Assembly (NCBI GenBank): GCA_016210425.1
Contig: JACQUE010000085.1
Coordinates: forward strand, 1-16,802
DNA length: 16,802 nucleotides
Origin: Chloroflexota bacterium
GTDB taxonomy: Bacteria > Chloroflexota > Dehalococcoidia > JACQUE01
Reading direction: 5' to 3'
A program made the position numbers and the translations under genes. The notes under the pieces were generated by a model. That model ran no database searches and was not told the origin of the DNA. It saw nothing but the letters and a program-made list of their open reading frames with translations. Below are positions 1-6,424 of this stretch, one piece after another; the stretch's first letter is position 1; each line of letters opens with the position of its first letter.

Positions 1-1
1 G

Positions 2-361
2 AGCTACACAGTGTGGCTGATCAAGAGCGGGAGCGATATCGCCCTCAACGCCGGCTCTTTCAACACTAACGAGGCCGGCTCCGCCACTGTCACCAACTTC
101 CTTCCCGGCGATATCCCCGATAAGGGCTACAATATGTTGATCCTGAGCGTCGAGCCGGCGGGGGCGCAGGCGACGAAGCCCGGGCCGAAGGTGTCGATAG
201 GCGGCCATTTCCCCGTCAAGGGCCCTAGCTACGAGCTGCCAGCGCGTCTTCCCAATACCGGTGGCTCTCCAGTTAATCTGGCGCTCTTGGCCAAGATGGG
301 GATAGCTGGGTTGCTGGTGCTCGCTGCTGGGATGGGCGTGCGGAGAGCTACGAGGCCATAG
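2..361 (+). CDS. LPXTG-anchored protein with RskA-like C-terminal domain (partial, 5' end missing)
   Basis: The frame is open to the left edge, so only the last 119 residues are visible. The first part (YTVWLIKSGS, AGSF, then SVEPAGAQATKPGP) has the pattern of the extracytoplasmic RskA domain of anti-sigma-K factors: a tryptophan-rich opening strand, G-x-F, and an EPAG turn followed by P-x-GP. It is followed by LPNTG (nt 248-262), a hydrophobic stretch (LALLAKMGIAGLLVLAAG) and an Arg-containing tail (RRATRP), which together form a sortase sorting signal. The product is therefore probably exported and linked to the cell surface by a sortase. A classical RskA has its membrane segment before this domain and no LPXTG, so a role as a sigma regulator is uncertain. 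A GTG at nt 11 lies inside the domain and is not a credible start. It ends 19 bases before flgF. Confidence 0.75.
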   Translation, partial: SYTVWLIKSGSDIALNAGSFNTNEAGSATVTNFLPGDIPDKGYNMLILSVEPAGAQATKPGPKVSIGGHFPVKGPSYELPARLPNTGGSPVNLALLAKMGIAGLLVLAAGMGVRRATRP

Positions 362-380
362 CAGGTTAGGAGGGTGACAC

Positions 381-1148
381 ATGGTCCAGGGCATCGACAC
401 AACAACAGCGAGCCTGGTTAGCCTCCAGACGAGGCTGATGCAGCTAGCCAACAACGTGGCTAACGTTGATACGCCTGGCTACAAGCAAGATGTGGTGGAG
501 CTGAACGACCCGGCTCAGGCCAACCAGTCGACCTACCGGCTGGTATCGACATCCGCCGGGCTACAGGCCGAGCCGGTTGGCAGCCTTGGCGGCATCCTTC
601 TGGCTCCGGAGCCCCCTGGCCTGGACCTCACGGCGGGGATAATCAAGCCGACAGGCGGCCAGCTTGATCTGGCCATTGAGGGGGCAGGGTACTTCGCGGT
701 GCAGCGGGGCGACGGCATCTACTACACCCGTGACGGCAGCTTCTTGCGCGCTGCCGATGGTAGCCTGGTCACCAGCGATGGAGGGCTTGTGTTGGGAAGT
801 AAAGGGGCCATCAAACTCCCCGACGGGGAGGTCAAAATCGATGAAGTGGGCAACGTCTGGGTAGCGGGCAAGGCAATCGATAAGCTGCGCCTGGACGATT
901 TCCCGGCTGGTGTGGTGCTGCGCAAGGTAGGCTTTAACTACTTGAAGCCGGATGATCCGAGTGCGGCGCCCGTGCCCGCTACAGGCGCCGTCTATCAGGG
1001 GTTCATCGAGACATCCAACGTGGACATCGGCAAGACTATGGTTGAGATGATGTCGATGATGCGCTCCTATCAGGCCAACCAGCGCATACTTCAGTTGCAG
1101 AACGAGGCCCTGGCAAAGGCCGTGAACGACGTGGCGCGGCTGGCTTAG
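381..1148 (+). CDS. flgF: Flagellar basal-body rod protein FlgF
   Basis: 255 residues, a usual length for the family. It is a proximal or distal rod subunit exported by the flagellar type III apparatus. The N-terminal rod signature LANNVANVDTPGYK is at residues 22-35. The central FlgF/FlgG pattern (LDLAIEGAGYFAVQ, then YTRDGSF) sits around residues 96-116. The C-terminal helix begins at the ETSNVD motif near residue 211 and runs through RSYQANQRILQLQNE. A good ribosome site (AGGAGGG, 368-374) sets the ATG. The next gene is a paralogue that matches FlgG more closely, so FlgF is assigned here by order and by its shorter, more divergent middle. In Firmicutes the pair is sometimes named FlhO/FlhP. 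Rod family is certain; which of the two rod paralogues it is, less so. Confidence 0.87.
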   Translation: MVQGIDTTTASLVSLQTRLMQLANNVANVDTPGYKQDVVELNDPAQANQSTYRLVSTSAGLQAEPVGSLGGILLAPEPPGLDLTAGIIKPTGGQLDLAIEGAGYFAVQRGDGIYYTRDGSFLRAADGSLVTSDGGLVLGSKGAIKLPDGEVKIDEVGNVWVAGKAIDKLRLDDFPAGVVLRKVGFNYLKPDDPSAAPVPATGAVYQGFIETSNVDIGKTMVEMMSMMRSYQANQRILQLQNEALAKAVNDVARLA

Positions 1149-1170
1149 AGATCGCAAGTAGGAGATAACG

Positions 1171-1953
1171 ATGCTGCCCATTTTGCAGACAGCCGCTACC
1201 GGCCTCGTGGCCCAGCGCTTTAAGATCGATGCTCTCGCCAACAACGTCGCCAACGTCGATACAGGTGGCTTCAAGAGGATGCGGGTAAGCCTTCGTGATG
1301 TTGGTTATGTTCCGGCCTCTACCATCGCCCCCGAGATCGCTCCCGAGCAGGATGCCTGGGTCGGGATCGGCGTGCAGGTCGCGAGCTCGCAGATGATGTT
1401 CGACCAGGGGGCGCTGCAATTCACCGGCAACGGGTTTGACCTGGCCATCTCCGGCGAGGGCTTCTTCCAGGTCAAGCTGGCGGACGGCACAACGGGCTAC
1501 ACCCGCGGCGGCTCCTTCGGCCTCGATGCTTCCCGCCGGCTGGTCGATGCCAACGGCCGCATCCTGCTTCCAGGTATAACAATGCCGGAGGACGCGGTGG
1601 TGTACAACGTGGCGAAAAACGGGGAAGTGACGGTTTTGCGGGAGGGCGAGGAGTCGCCGGAGGTGGTCGGGCAGTTACAGCTCGCCCGTTTTGCCAATCC
1701 TGGGGGCCTCCTAAGCGCCGGACAGGGGGTGTTCAAGCCGACTGCGGCGTCCGGAGAGTCTACGTTGGGGCAGCCGGGGAGCGCCGGCTATGGCGAGGTG
1801 ATGTCCGGTGCGCTTGAGACATCCAACGTGGACATCGCCGACGAGATGACGAGCCTGGTACAGGCCATGCGCGCCTACCAGCTAACGCTTAAGGTCGTAA
1901 AGAGCCTGGACGATATCCTGGCCTTGGCCAATCAGTCGGGGACGACTATCTAA
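1171..1953 (+). CDS. flgG: Flagellar distal rod protein FlgG
   Basis: 260 residues, matching FlgG. It forms the distal rod that carries the hook. The N-terminal signature LANNVANVDTGGFK occupies residues 22-35. The middle has the FlgG string (GIGVQV, then DQGALQFTGNGFDLAISG, then GFFQV and YTRGGSF). The region with GQLQLARFANPGGL and the C-terminal ETSNVD plus a long helix (MRAYQLTLKVVKSLDDIL) are also typical. The start has a ribosome site, TAGGAG, at 1159-1164. It lies 22 bases after flgF, so the two are almost certainly co-transcribed. A 22-base exact repeat encoding the ETSNVDI segment is shared with flgF. A predicted sigma-28 promoter for flgM begins on the stop codon of this gene. Confidence 0.92.
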   Translation: MLPILQTAATGLVAQRFKIDALANNVANVDTGGFKRMRVSLRDVGYVPASTIAPEIAPEQDAWVGIGVQVASSQMMFDQGALQFTGNGFDLAISGEGFFQVKLADGTTGYTRGGSFGLDASRRLVDANGRILLPGITMPEDAVVYNVAKNGEVTVLREGEESPEVVGQLQLARFANPGGLLSAGQGVFKPTAASGESTLGQPGSAGYGEVMSGALETSNVDIADEMTSLVQAMRAYQLTLKVVKSLDDILALANQSGTTI

Positions 1954-1977
1954 TGATAAGGCGGGGAATGCCGATTA
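1951..1977 (+). promoter_or_regulatory. Predicted sigma-28 (FliA-type) promoter for flgM
   Basis: TAATGATA at 1951-1958 and GCCGATTA at 1970-1977 are separated by exactly 11 bases. Against the enterobacterial sigma-28 consensus (TAAAGTTT, 11 bases, GCCGATAA) they match 5 of 8 and 7 of 8 positions if the last box is read as GCCGATNA, or 6 of 8 strictly. The -35 box uses the flgG stop codon. The flgM start is 47 bases downstream. This would let flgM and the genes after it be transcribed late as well as from the upstream operon promoter. Predicted from sequence only. Confidence 0.6.
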
Positions 1978-2024
1978 TAGTTGAGAATAGGTGAGCCCAA
2001 GGGTGGTTATCGCAGGGAGGTAAC

Positions 2025-2321
2025 ATGGAGATCGACAAGGTCGGCAGCCAGCAAGTCAGGCTTTATACACAGAACGTCCAGCCGGCCGAAACCAAAAAGG
2101 CAACCCAGCCCGGAAAGCCCAAGGAGGCAGCGAAAGGGGATGAAGTCTCCCTATCGGATTCTGCGAAAGAACTCCAGTGGGCGAAACAGCTTGTAGAGAA
2201 TGCTCCCGATGTACGGGAAGCTCGGGTGGCCGAGATAAAGTCGCGTATCGAGGATGGTACCTACGCAGTCTCGGATGAGGCGATAGTGGATAAGCTGCTG
2301 GAGAACACGCATGGCGAGTAG
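2025..2321 (+). CDS. flgM: Anti-sigma-28 factor FlgM
   Basis: 98 residues, normal for FlgM. The protein binds and silences the flagellar sigma-28 until the hook is finished, after which it is secreted. The N-terminal half is polar and likely disordered. The conserved C-terminal half starts at DEVSLSDSAKEL (residues 39-50) and continues with the pattern of two helices, PDVREARVAEIKSRIEDGTY (61-80), then VSDEAIVDKLLEN. These are the usual sigma-binding helices. A strong ribosome site (GGGAGG, 2015-2020) precedes the ATG. The stop codon lies inside the start of flgN (11-base overlap), indicating coupled translation. A sigma-28-like promoter immediately upstream suggests autoregulation. Confidence 0.93.
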   Translation: MEIDKVGSQQVRLYTQNVQPAETKKATQPGKPKEAAKGDEVSLSDSAKELQWAKQLVENAPDVREARVAEIKSRIEDGTYAVSDEAIVDKLLENTHGE

Positions 2322-2787
2322 CCAGCCGGCAGCTTCTGTCCCCGCCCCGCTCGATGGCCTTCTTGCCGCCGAAACCGATGTCGCCTCCGGCCTGAGCGTC
2401 CTCAGCGAGCGGCTGGCGCGGGCGGTGGCAAGCAACGCTTCCAACGAGATGGTCGCCATCATCGAGCGACATGTCCAAGCCACCGATCGCCTGGCCGAAC
2501 TGGCCCGCGCCAGCTCGGCACAGCTCGCGGGGCAAAGCGGCGAAGGGGGCCAAGAAGTGGTCGCGTCCGGCACGGTTGGCCTAGGCGCCCAGTTGCTGGA
2601 GACCCTGGCGGGCCTGGCCGAGCTGAACCATCGCAACCTGCAACTGTTGGGCGGAGCGATGACGGCAATGCGTAGCTATCTCAGCTTCGTCTCGGGCTTC
2701 ACTAGAGAAGGGCGTACTTATCGCGGCGATGGCCATGCTCGCGATGCCTGGCAGGGAAGGCCGAGCGCCATCGACCGCCACATCTAA
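2311..2787 (+). CDS. flgN: FlgN-type export chaperone for FlgK and FlgL
   Basis: 158 residues, mostly helical and Ala/Leu/Glu-rich. FlgN family members bind the hook-filament junction proteins FlgK and FlgL in the cytoplasm before export. The sequence is weakly conserved in this family. The visible hints are the long amphipathic helices at residues 14-72, the LNHRNLQLLGGAMTAMRSYL helix near 104-123, and a terminal segment with TYRGDG like the usual NPxxxYxxxG ending. Position supports the call: it overlaps flgM by 11 bases and is followed directly by flgK and flgL, the expected cargo. It has no strong ribosome site of its own and probably relies on coupling to flgM. Confidence 0.8.
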   Translation: MASSQPAASVPAPLDGLLAAETDVASGLSVLSERLARAVASNASNEMVAIIERHVQATDRLAELARASSAQLAGQSGEGGQEVVASGTVGLGAQLLETLAGLAELNHRNLQLLGGAMTAMRSYLSFVSGFTREGRTYRGDGHARDAWQGRPSAIDRHI

Positions 2788-2827
2788 AGACAAGCCTGCA
2801 TCAGGTCGTAAGCAAGGGAGGTACGGG

Positions 2828-4555
2828 ATGAGGTCGGCCTTTTTAGCGCTGGACATAGCCCGTCGAGCGCTCCTGGCCCAGCAGCAGGCCATAGATGTCA
2901 CCGCCCACAATATCGCCAACGCCTCCACACCCGGCTTCTCTAGGCAGAGGATCACCTTTGCCACCACCCCGCCCTATCCTGCCCCCACCTTGTACCTGGA
3001 CTCGGTCCCTGGACAGATCGGGACGGGCGTTACTGTTACCTCCGTGCAGCGCGTCCGTGATACCTTCCTTGACTATCAGATCCGAACGGAGCAGCAGTCG
3101 GTTGGCGAGTGGGAGGCCAAGCGCGACAGCCTCCAGCGAGTGGAGGTCCTGCTGAACGAACCATCCGATTCCGGGCTGAACAGTCTTCTATCGAAGTTCT
3201 GGAGCTCTTGGCAGGAGCTGAGTGTTGAGCCGGATGACATGGCCGTGCGGGCTAGTCTACTCGAGGAGGGCAAGAGCCTGGCATCTATCCTCAAGCGAGA
3301 CTATCTTGAGCTCGATGCTATCTGGCAGGAGTTGGGGACGCAGTTAACCCAGAAGGTACAGGAGATAAGCGACCTGGCGGCGCAGATAGCCTCCCTAAAC
3401 GTGCAGATCAAGCAGTCCCAGGTGACCGGCAACAGTGCCAACGATCTAAAAGACAGGCGCGACCAACTGCTGGACAACTTGTCGGGTATGGTTGGTGTCT
3501 CCTACGTGGTGGACAGCAACGACTCAGTCAACGTACTGCTTAGCGGCAGGGTTCTTGTCAGCGGCGGAGAGGCGGCGCAACTGCAGACAGTGCAGGGAGT
3601 GGGGGGTGCCGTACAAATACAGTGGTCCTCGGACGGGGCGGCGGTAACGGTGAGCGGCGGCGAGCTCAAAGGGTTGCAGGACCTTCGCAATACCATAATC
3701 CCCGACAAGATCGCCAACCTTCAAGAGCTGGCATCCAAGCTGATAACCGATGTCAACGCTCTACATTCCACCGGCTACGATCTCGACGATGGCACCGGCG
3801 CCGCCTTCTTCACCGGCGCCGGTGCCAACGATGTCGCCGTTAGCGCTACTCTTGGGGCCGACGTAAAGAAGGTCGCCGCCGCCAGCGTCTCTGGTTCCCC
3901 CGGCGACGGCTCCCTTGCCCTGGCCATCGCTCGGCTGGAGGGCAACACGACGCAGCTAGCCGCTACCAGCGAGCTGGCGCCCGGCACGGCTCTGGCCACC
4001 AGCGGCCTTACAGTGGAGAGGGTAATCTTAAACGGTGCCGGGGCGAACGTCGACTACACCCTCACGTCCTCAGCAGCCGGAACGCTGACGCTCACAGGCG
4101 TCGTCGATGGCGTTACGCGTAGCCAGACGCTAACTGTGCAGGATATGACGACCGCCGGCTTCCAGTCCCTCGATTTCGCAGAGCTAGGCGTAAAGATAGA
4201 CCTGGCGGGCGGGGGCGCCTCGGCTACAGCCGCGAACATCATCACCGACCTCACGAATGCTGCCACGGATAGCGTGAGCACGGAGAGCCGAGTTACCACC
4301 GGCGGCTACTACCAGGGGATGATCGCGACGCTCGGCCTGGATGCCAGACGGGCGGCAGGAATGGCTGAGAGCCAGTCGCTCCTGGTGGCCCATCTCAACA
4401 GCCGCAAGGAAGAGATGTCAGGCGTTTCCCTGGATGAGGAGACGGTCAATCTGGTGAAGTACCAGCATGCCTATCAGGCCGCCGCGCGCCTCGTGACCGT
4501 GATTGACGAGGTACTGGAGACGCTCATCGGGCGGACCGGCCTCGTGGGCAGGTAA
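2828..4555 (+). CDS. flgK: Hook-filament junction protein FlgK (HAP1)
   Basis: 575 residues. It joins the hook to the filament. The start is ATG 2828: GGGAGG at 2816-2821 lies six bases before it, and the protein then opens with the conserved hook-protein N-terminus (residues 12-30 include LAQQQAIDVTAHNIANASTP, followed by GFSRQR). The frame is open to 2729, but those 33 codons lie in flgN and are not supported. The coiled-coil D1 region (about 90-190) includes the typical LNVQIKQSQVTGNSANDLKD-type helix. The C-terminus is typical: GVSLDEETVNLVKYQHAYQA, then a final hydrophobic helix. Residues about 394-482 form a beta-rich module (YTLTSSAAGTLTLTG, LDFAELGVKI, IITDLTNAA) that resembles the variable domain of the flagellin in this window. 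Longer than minimal FlgK because of this insert. Confidence 0.95.
   Translation: MRSAFLALDIARRALLAQQQAIDVTAHNIANASTPGFSRQRITFATTPPYPAPTLYLDSVPGQIGTGVTVTSVQRVRDTFLDYQIRTEQQSVGEWEAKRDSLQRVEVLLNEPSDSGLNSLLSKFWSSWQELSVEPDDMAVRASLLEEGKSLASILKRDYLELDAIWQELGTQLTQKVQEISDLAAQIASLNVQIKQSQVTGNSANDLKDRRDQLLDNLSGMVGVSYVVDSNDSVNVLLSGRVLVSGGEAAQLQTVQGVGGAVQIQWSSDGAAVTVSGGELKGLQDLRNTIIPDKIANLQELASKLITDVNALHSTGYDLDDGTGAAFFTGAGANDVAVSATLGADVKKVAAASVSGSPGDGSLALAIARLEGNTTQLAATSELAPGTALATSGLTVERVILNGAGANVDYTLTSSAAGTLTLTGVVDGVTRSQTLTVQDMTTAGFQSLDFAELGVKIDLAGGGASATAANIITDLTNAATDSVSTESRVTTGGYYQGMIATLGLDARRAAGMAESQSLLVAHLNSRKEEMSGVSLDEETVNLVKYQHAYQAAARLVTVIDEVLETLIGRTGLVGR
3791..3826. repeat. 12-base perfect inverted repeat inside flgK
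   Basis: GGCACCGGCGCC (3791-3802) and GGCGCCGGTGCC (3815-3826) are exact reverse complements with a 12-base spacer. They fall in the codons for GTGAAFFTGAGA. The messenger could fold into a very stable hairpin here. A chance product of Gly/Thr/Ala codons is possible. Confidence 0.7.
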
Positions 4556-4576
4556 GAAAAGTAGGATGGCAGTGAG

Positions 4577-5458
4577 ATGCGCATAACCGATAACATGATG
4601 GTGAAGTCGACCATGGACAATCTGAACAGGAACCTTTCGCGGCTGGAGAAACTCCAGAGCCAGATCTCCTCGGGCAAGCGGGTGCAGAGGCCCTCCGATG
4701 ACCCTGTGGCGGTAGCGAAGGCACTGCGCTTGAGGGCCAGCCTGGAGACAATGGACCAGCAGATACGCAATATCGACCTCTCACAGGGGTGGCTTGGCAA
4801 GACGGAGAGCAGTCTGGCCGGCCTCGGCGACTTCCTGGGCAGGGCGCGCGAGCTGGCGGTCCAGGCGGGCAACGGGACGCTCAGCCCCGCCGACATGAAG
4901 GCCATCGCGCAAGAGGTGGACCAGCTCTTCCAGCAGGCCATTCAGGCGGGCAACGACACCTACGAGAATAAGTACATCTTTGCCGGTTTCAAGGTCACCA
5001 CCGCCCCCTTTGTGACATCCGGCTCGCCACCCGGCTACATCTACCGAGGGGACCAGGGGAAGATGAACCGCGAGATCGGGGTTAATGCCGCCGTGGCCGT
5101 GAACATCACGGGCAGCAGCGTATTCCCGGGGGTTCTGGATGCCCTAGGCACCTTGAGGGACCGCTTGAACGCCGGAAGGGCCGACCTTATGGGGGCCAGC
5201 ATCGGCGAGCTTGATGCGGCCAGCAGCCAGGTCCTGGCCAATCGCAGCAGCGTGGGAGCCATAATGAACCGGCTTGCCAGCGCGAAGGACCGGCTTCAGG
5301 AGGTCCAGCTTTACACCAAGGGGCTCCTCTCCGAGATAGAAGACCTGGACATGGCCGAAGCTATTACTCGCTACATGATGCAGGATAACGTCTACAAGGC
5401 ATCTCTGGGCGTGAGCGCCAGGGCCATACAGCCGAGCCTGCTGGACTACCTGCGATGA
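4577..5458 (+). CDS. flgL: Hook-filament junction protein FlgL (HAP3)
   Basis: 293 residues, usual for FlgL, a flagellin-related protein that sits between FlgK and the filament. The N-terminus has the flagellin/HAP3 pattern: MRITDNMM, a helix with LEKLQSQISSGKRVQRPSDD, then PVAVAKALRLRASL. The middle holds the ARELAVQAGNGTLSP and NKYIFAGFKV segments that define FlgL against true flagellin (which has FNG). The C-terminal helix ends in MQDNVYKASLGVSARAIQPS, LLDYLR. It starts 21 bases after flgK. The ribosome site (AGGA at 4563-4566) is modest and a little far from the ATG. Its stop overlaps the first in-frame ATG of the fliW frame, although fliW itself probably starts 27 bases later. Confidence 0.95.
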   Translation: MRITDNMMVKSTMDNLNRNLSRLEKLQSQISSGKRVQRPSDDPVAVAKALRLRASLETMDQQIRNIDLSQGWLGKTESSLAGLGDFLGRARELAVQAGNGTLSPADMKAIAQEVDQLFQQAIQAGNDTYENKYIFAGFKVTTAPFVTSGSPPGYIYRGDQGKMNREIGVNAAVAVNITGSSVFPGVLDALGTLRDRLNAGRADLMGASIGELDAASSQVLANRSSVGAIMNRLASAKDRLQEVQLYTKGLLSEIEDLDMAEAITRYMMQDNVYKASLGVSARAIQPSLLDYLR

Positions 5459-5481
5459 CCGGGGCCAAGGGAGGGACTGCC

Positions 5482-5931
5482 GTGGAAACACTGGTGCGAT
5501 TGAAGGGCGAAGGCGTAGTAACTGTACCGAGGGAAGCGATCCTTACCTTCCCCGAAGGCCTCGTCGGCCTAGAGTCGTGGCACCGCTTCGTTCTCCTTGA
5601 GTACGAGGACGACCCAGTGGTGGGACTGCTGCAATCGCTTGATGACCGGGATATCTGCCTATTCGTCACGGACCCCCGCAATGTGTGCCCGGACTACAGC
5701 TATCAGCTTTCCCCTGGGGAGCGGGCGGCCCTACAGCTTCAAGAGGATGGGGAGGTCTTAACTCTATGCATAATGGCAGCCCGGCAGGAGCCATTCGAGC
5801 TCTCAGTTAACCTGCTGGGGCCGCTGGCTATAAATCCCCGAAGGCGGCTGGGCAAGCAGGTCATCCTGGCCGGCTCCGCATACCCGGCCCGCTTCGTTCT
5901 ATCAAAGGCGAAGGAAGATGCTTCATGCTAG
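5482..5931 (+). CDS. fliW: Flagellar assembly factor FliW
   Basis: 149 residues from GTG 5482, the usual size. FliW binds cytoplasmic flagellin and, when free of it, captures CsrA, so flagellin synthesis is matched to export. Family marks: ILTFPEGLVGLE near the start, LLQSLDDRDICLFVTDP in the middle, then VNLLGPLAINPRRRLGKQVI and a C-terminal YPARFVL. An in-frame ATG at 5455 overlaps the flgL stop, but AAGGGAGGG at 5467-5475 is placed six bases before GTG 5482, which is why the GTG is preferred. Its stop overlaps csrA. Position between flgL and csrA, just before flagellin, is the arrangement seen in Bacillus and many other FliW-containing bacteria. Confidence 0.93.
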   Translation: METLVRLKGEGVVTVPREAILTFPEGLVGLESWHRFVLLEYEDDPVVGLLQSLDDRDICLFVTDPRNVCPDYSYQLSPGERAALQLQEDGEVLTLCIMAARQEPFELSVNLLGPLAINPRRRLGKQVILAGSAYPARFVLSKAKEDASC

Positions 5932-6170
5932 TCCTATCGCGGAAGCCGGGGGAAGCCGTGGTGATGAACGGCAATATCGTCGTGACCGTGCTTGAGGTGG
6001 AAGGCGAGAAGGTCCGCCTGGGGATCGAGGCGCCGCGAACGGTGGACATCCTCCGGCGTGAGCTTTGCGATGAGGTGCGGGAGCAGAACCTGGCGGCCAC
6101 CAGCTCCGGCTTTACCGAGCTGAACCGTCTTGTCGGCCTTATGAGAAAGAGCTTGAAGAACCTTCGCTGA
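5925..6170 (+). CDS. csrA: Carbon storage regulator CsrA, translational repressor of flagellin
   Basis: 81 residues. CsrA dimers bind GGA motifs in messenger leaders and block ribosomes. The start MLVLSRKPGE and core VRLGIEAPRTVDILRREL are diagnostic. The known RNA-contacting positions L4, R6 and R44 are all present at those exact numbers, with conservative changes at 42 (Ile) and 47 (Leu). The C-terminal extension (residues about 52-81, ending in RLVGLMRKSLKNLR) is longer than the 61-residue enterobacterial form. In FliW-containing bacteria such an extension is where FliW acts. Ribosome site AAGGAAG at 5911-5917; the ATG overlaps the fliW stop. A terminator follows 27 bases after its stop codon, then the flagellin promoter and a leader with candidate CsrA sites. 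Confidence 0.96.
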   Translation: MLVLSRKPGEAVVMNGNIVVTVLEVEGEKVRLGIEAPRTVDILRRELCDEVREQNLAATSSGFTELNRLVGLMRKSLKNLR

Positions 6171-6197
6171 GTTCTTTGACCTGGTCTTCTTCCCCCC

Positions 6198-6223
6198 GCC
6201 CACCTTTTAAGGTGGGCTTTCTT
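6198..6223 (+). terminator. Rho-independent terminator after csrA
   Basis: GCCCACCTT (6198-6206) and AAGGTGGGC (6209-6217) form a perfect hairpin, with a realistic loop of TTTTAA on a 7-base G+C-rich stem. It is followed directly by TTTCTTATT. It ends the flgF-csrA run before the flagellin promoter. Confidence 0.92.
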
Positions 6224-6234
6224 ATTGTGGCCTC

Positions 6235-6261
6235 TAAAGATTATGAACTCGCCTCCGATAA
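6235..6261 (+). promoter_or_regulatory. Sigma-28 (FliA-type) promoter of flagellin
   Basis: TAAAGATT (6235-6242), exactly 11 bases, then TCCGATAA (6254-6261). This matches the sigma-28 consensus TAAAGTTT / GCCGATAA at 7 of 8 positions in both boxes with the ideal spacing. It lies between the csrA terminator and fliC. Transcription would begin near 6268-6271, giving a leader of roughly 155 bases. Confidence 0.88.
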
Positions 6262-6281
6262 TGGGGAAAGAAGGAGGTGAG
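6248..6281. repeat. Inverted repeat across the flagellin -10 box
   Basis: CTCGCCTCC (6248-6256) and GGAGGTGAG (6273-6281) are complementary except for one G-T pair, with 16 bases between. The left arm enters the -10 box. The right arm holds a full anti-16S match, AAGGAGGTGA (6271-6280), with no start codon at a useful distance. Function unknown; an operator or chance similarity are both possible. Confidence 0.5.
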
Positions 6282-6424
6282 AGATAGCAGAAGCCAAAGC
6301 AGACGGTCGATGGCGGAAGGGGCGGCCCGCCATATAGTCAATCAGGCCGCTCCAATACGAAGGTCGCGGAAGGGAATCCGCAACCAGGATTTCATTTAAG
6401 GCAAAGGAGGCCGAAAGAAAAGCT
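6262..6424 (+). promoter_or_regulatory. Long flagellin 5' leader with candidate CsrA-binding sites
   Basis: The leader carries at least six GGA motifs. GCGGA (6366-6370) and TCCGC (6377-6381) form a five-pair hairpin whose six-base loop AGGGAA displays GGA, the preferred CsrA presentation. CAGGAT (6385-6390) resembles the core of the CsrA consensus. AAAGGAGG (6403-6410) is the ribosome site and also contains GGA. A second hairpin, AATCC (6375-6379) with GGATT (6387-6391), cannot form at the same time as the first. With fliW and csrA just upstream, CsrA repression of flagellin translation is a reasonable inference. Confidence 0.6.

Noticed and set aside
561..1274. 237-residue reading frame on the minus strand
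   Set aside because: It lies opposite flgF and flgG, whose family motifs are unmistakable, and shows no family pattern or ribosome site.
4586..4594. ACCGATAAC near the flgL start as a sigma-28 -10 box
   Set aside because: It is the codons for the conserved ITDN of FlgL and has no matching -35 box.
6310..6399. 29-codon reading frame in the flagellin leader
   Set aside because: It has an ATG and stop but no ribosome site near the ATG; the strong AAGGAGGTGA is 29 bases away.
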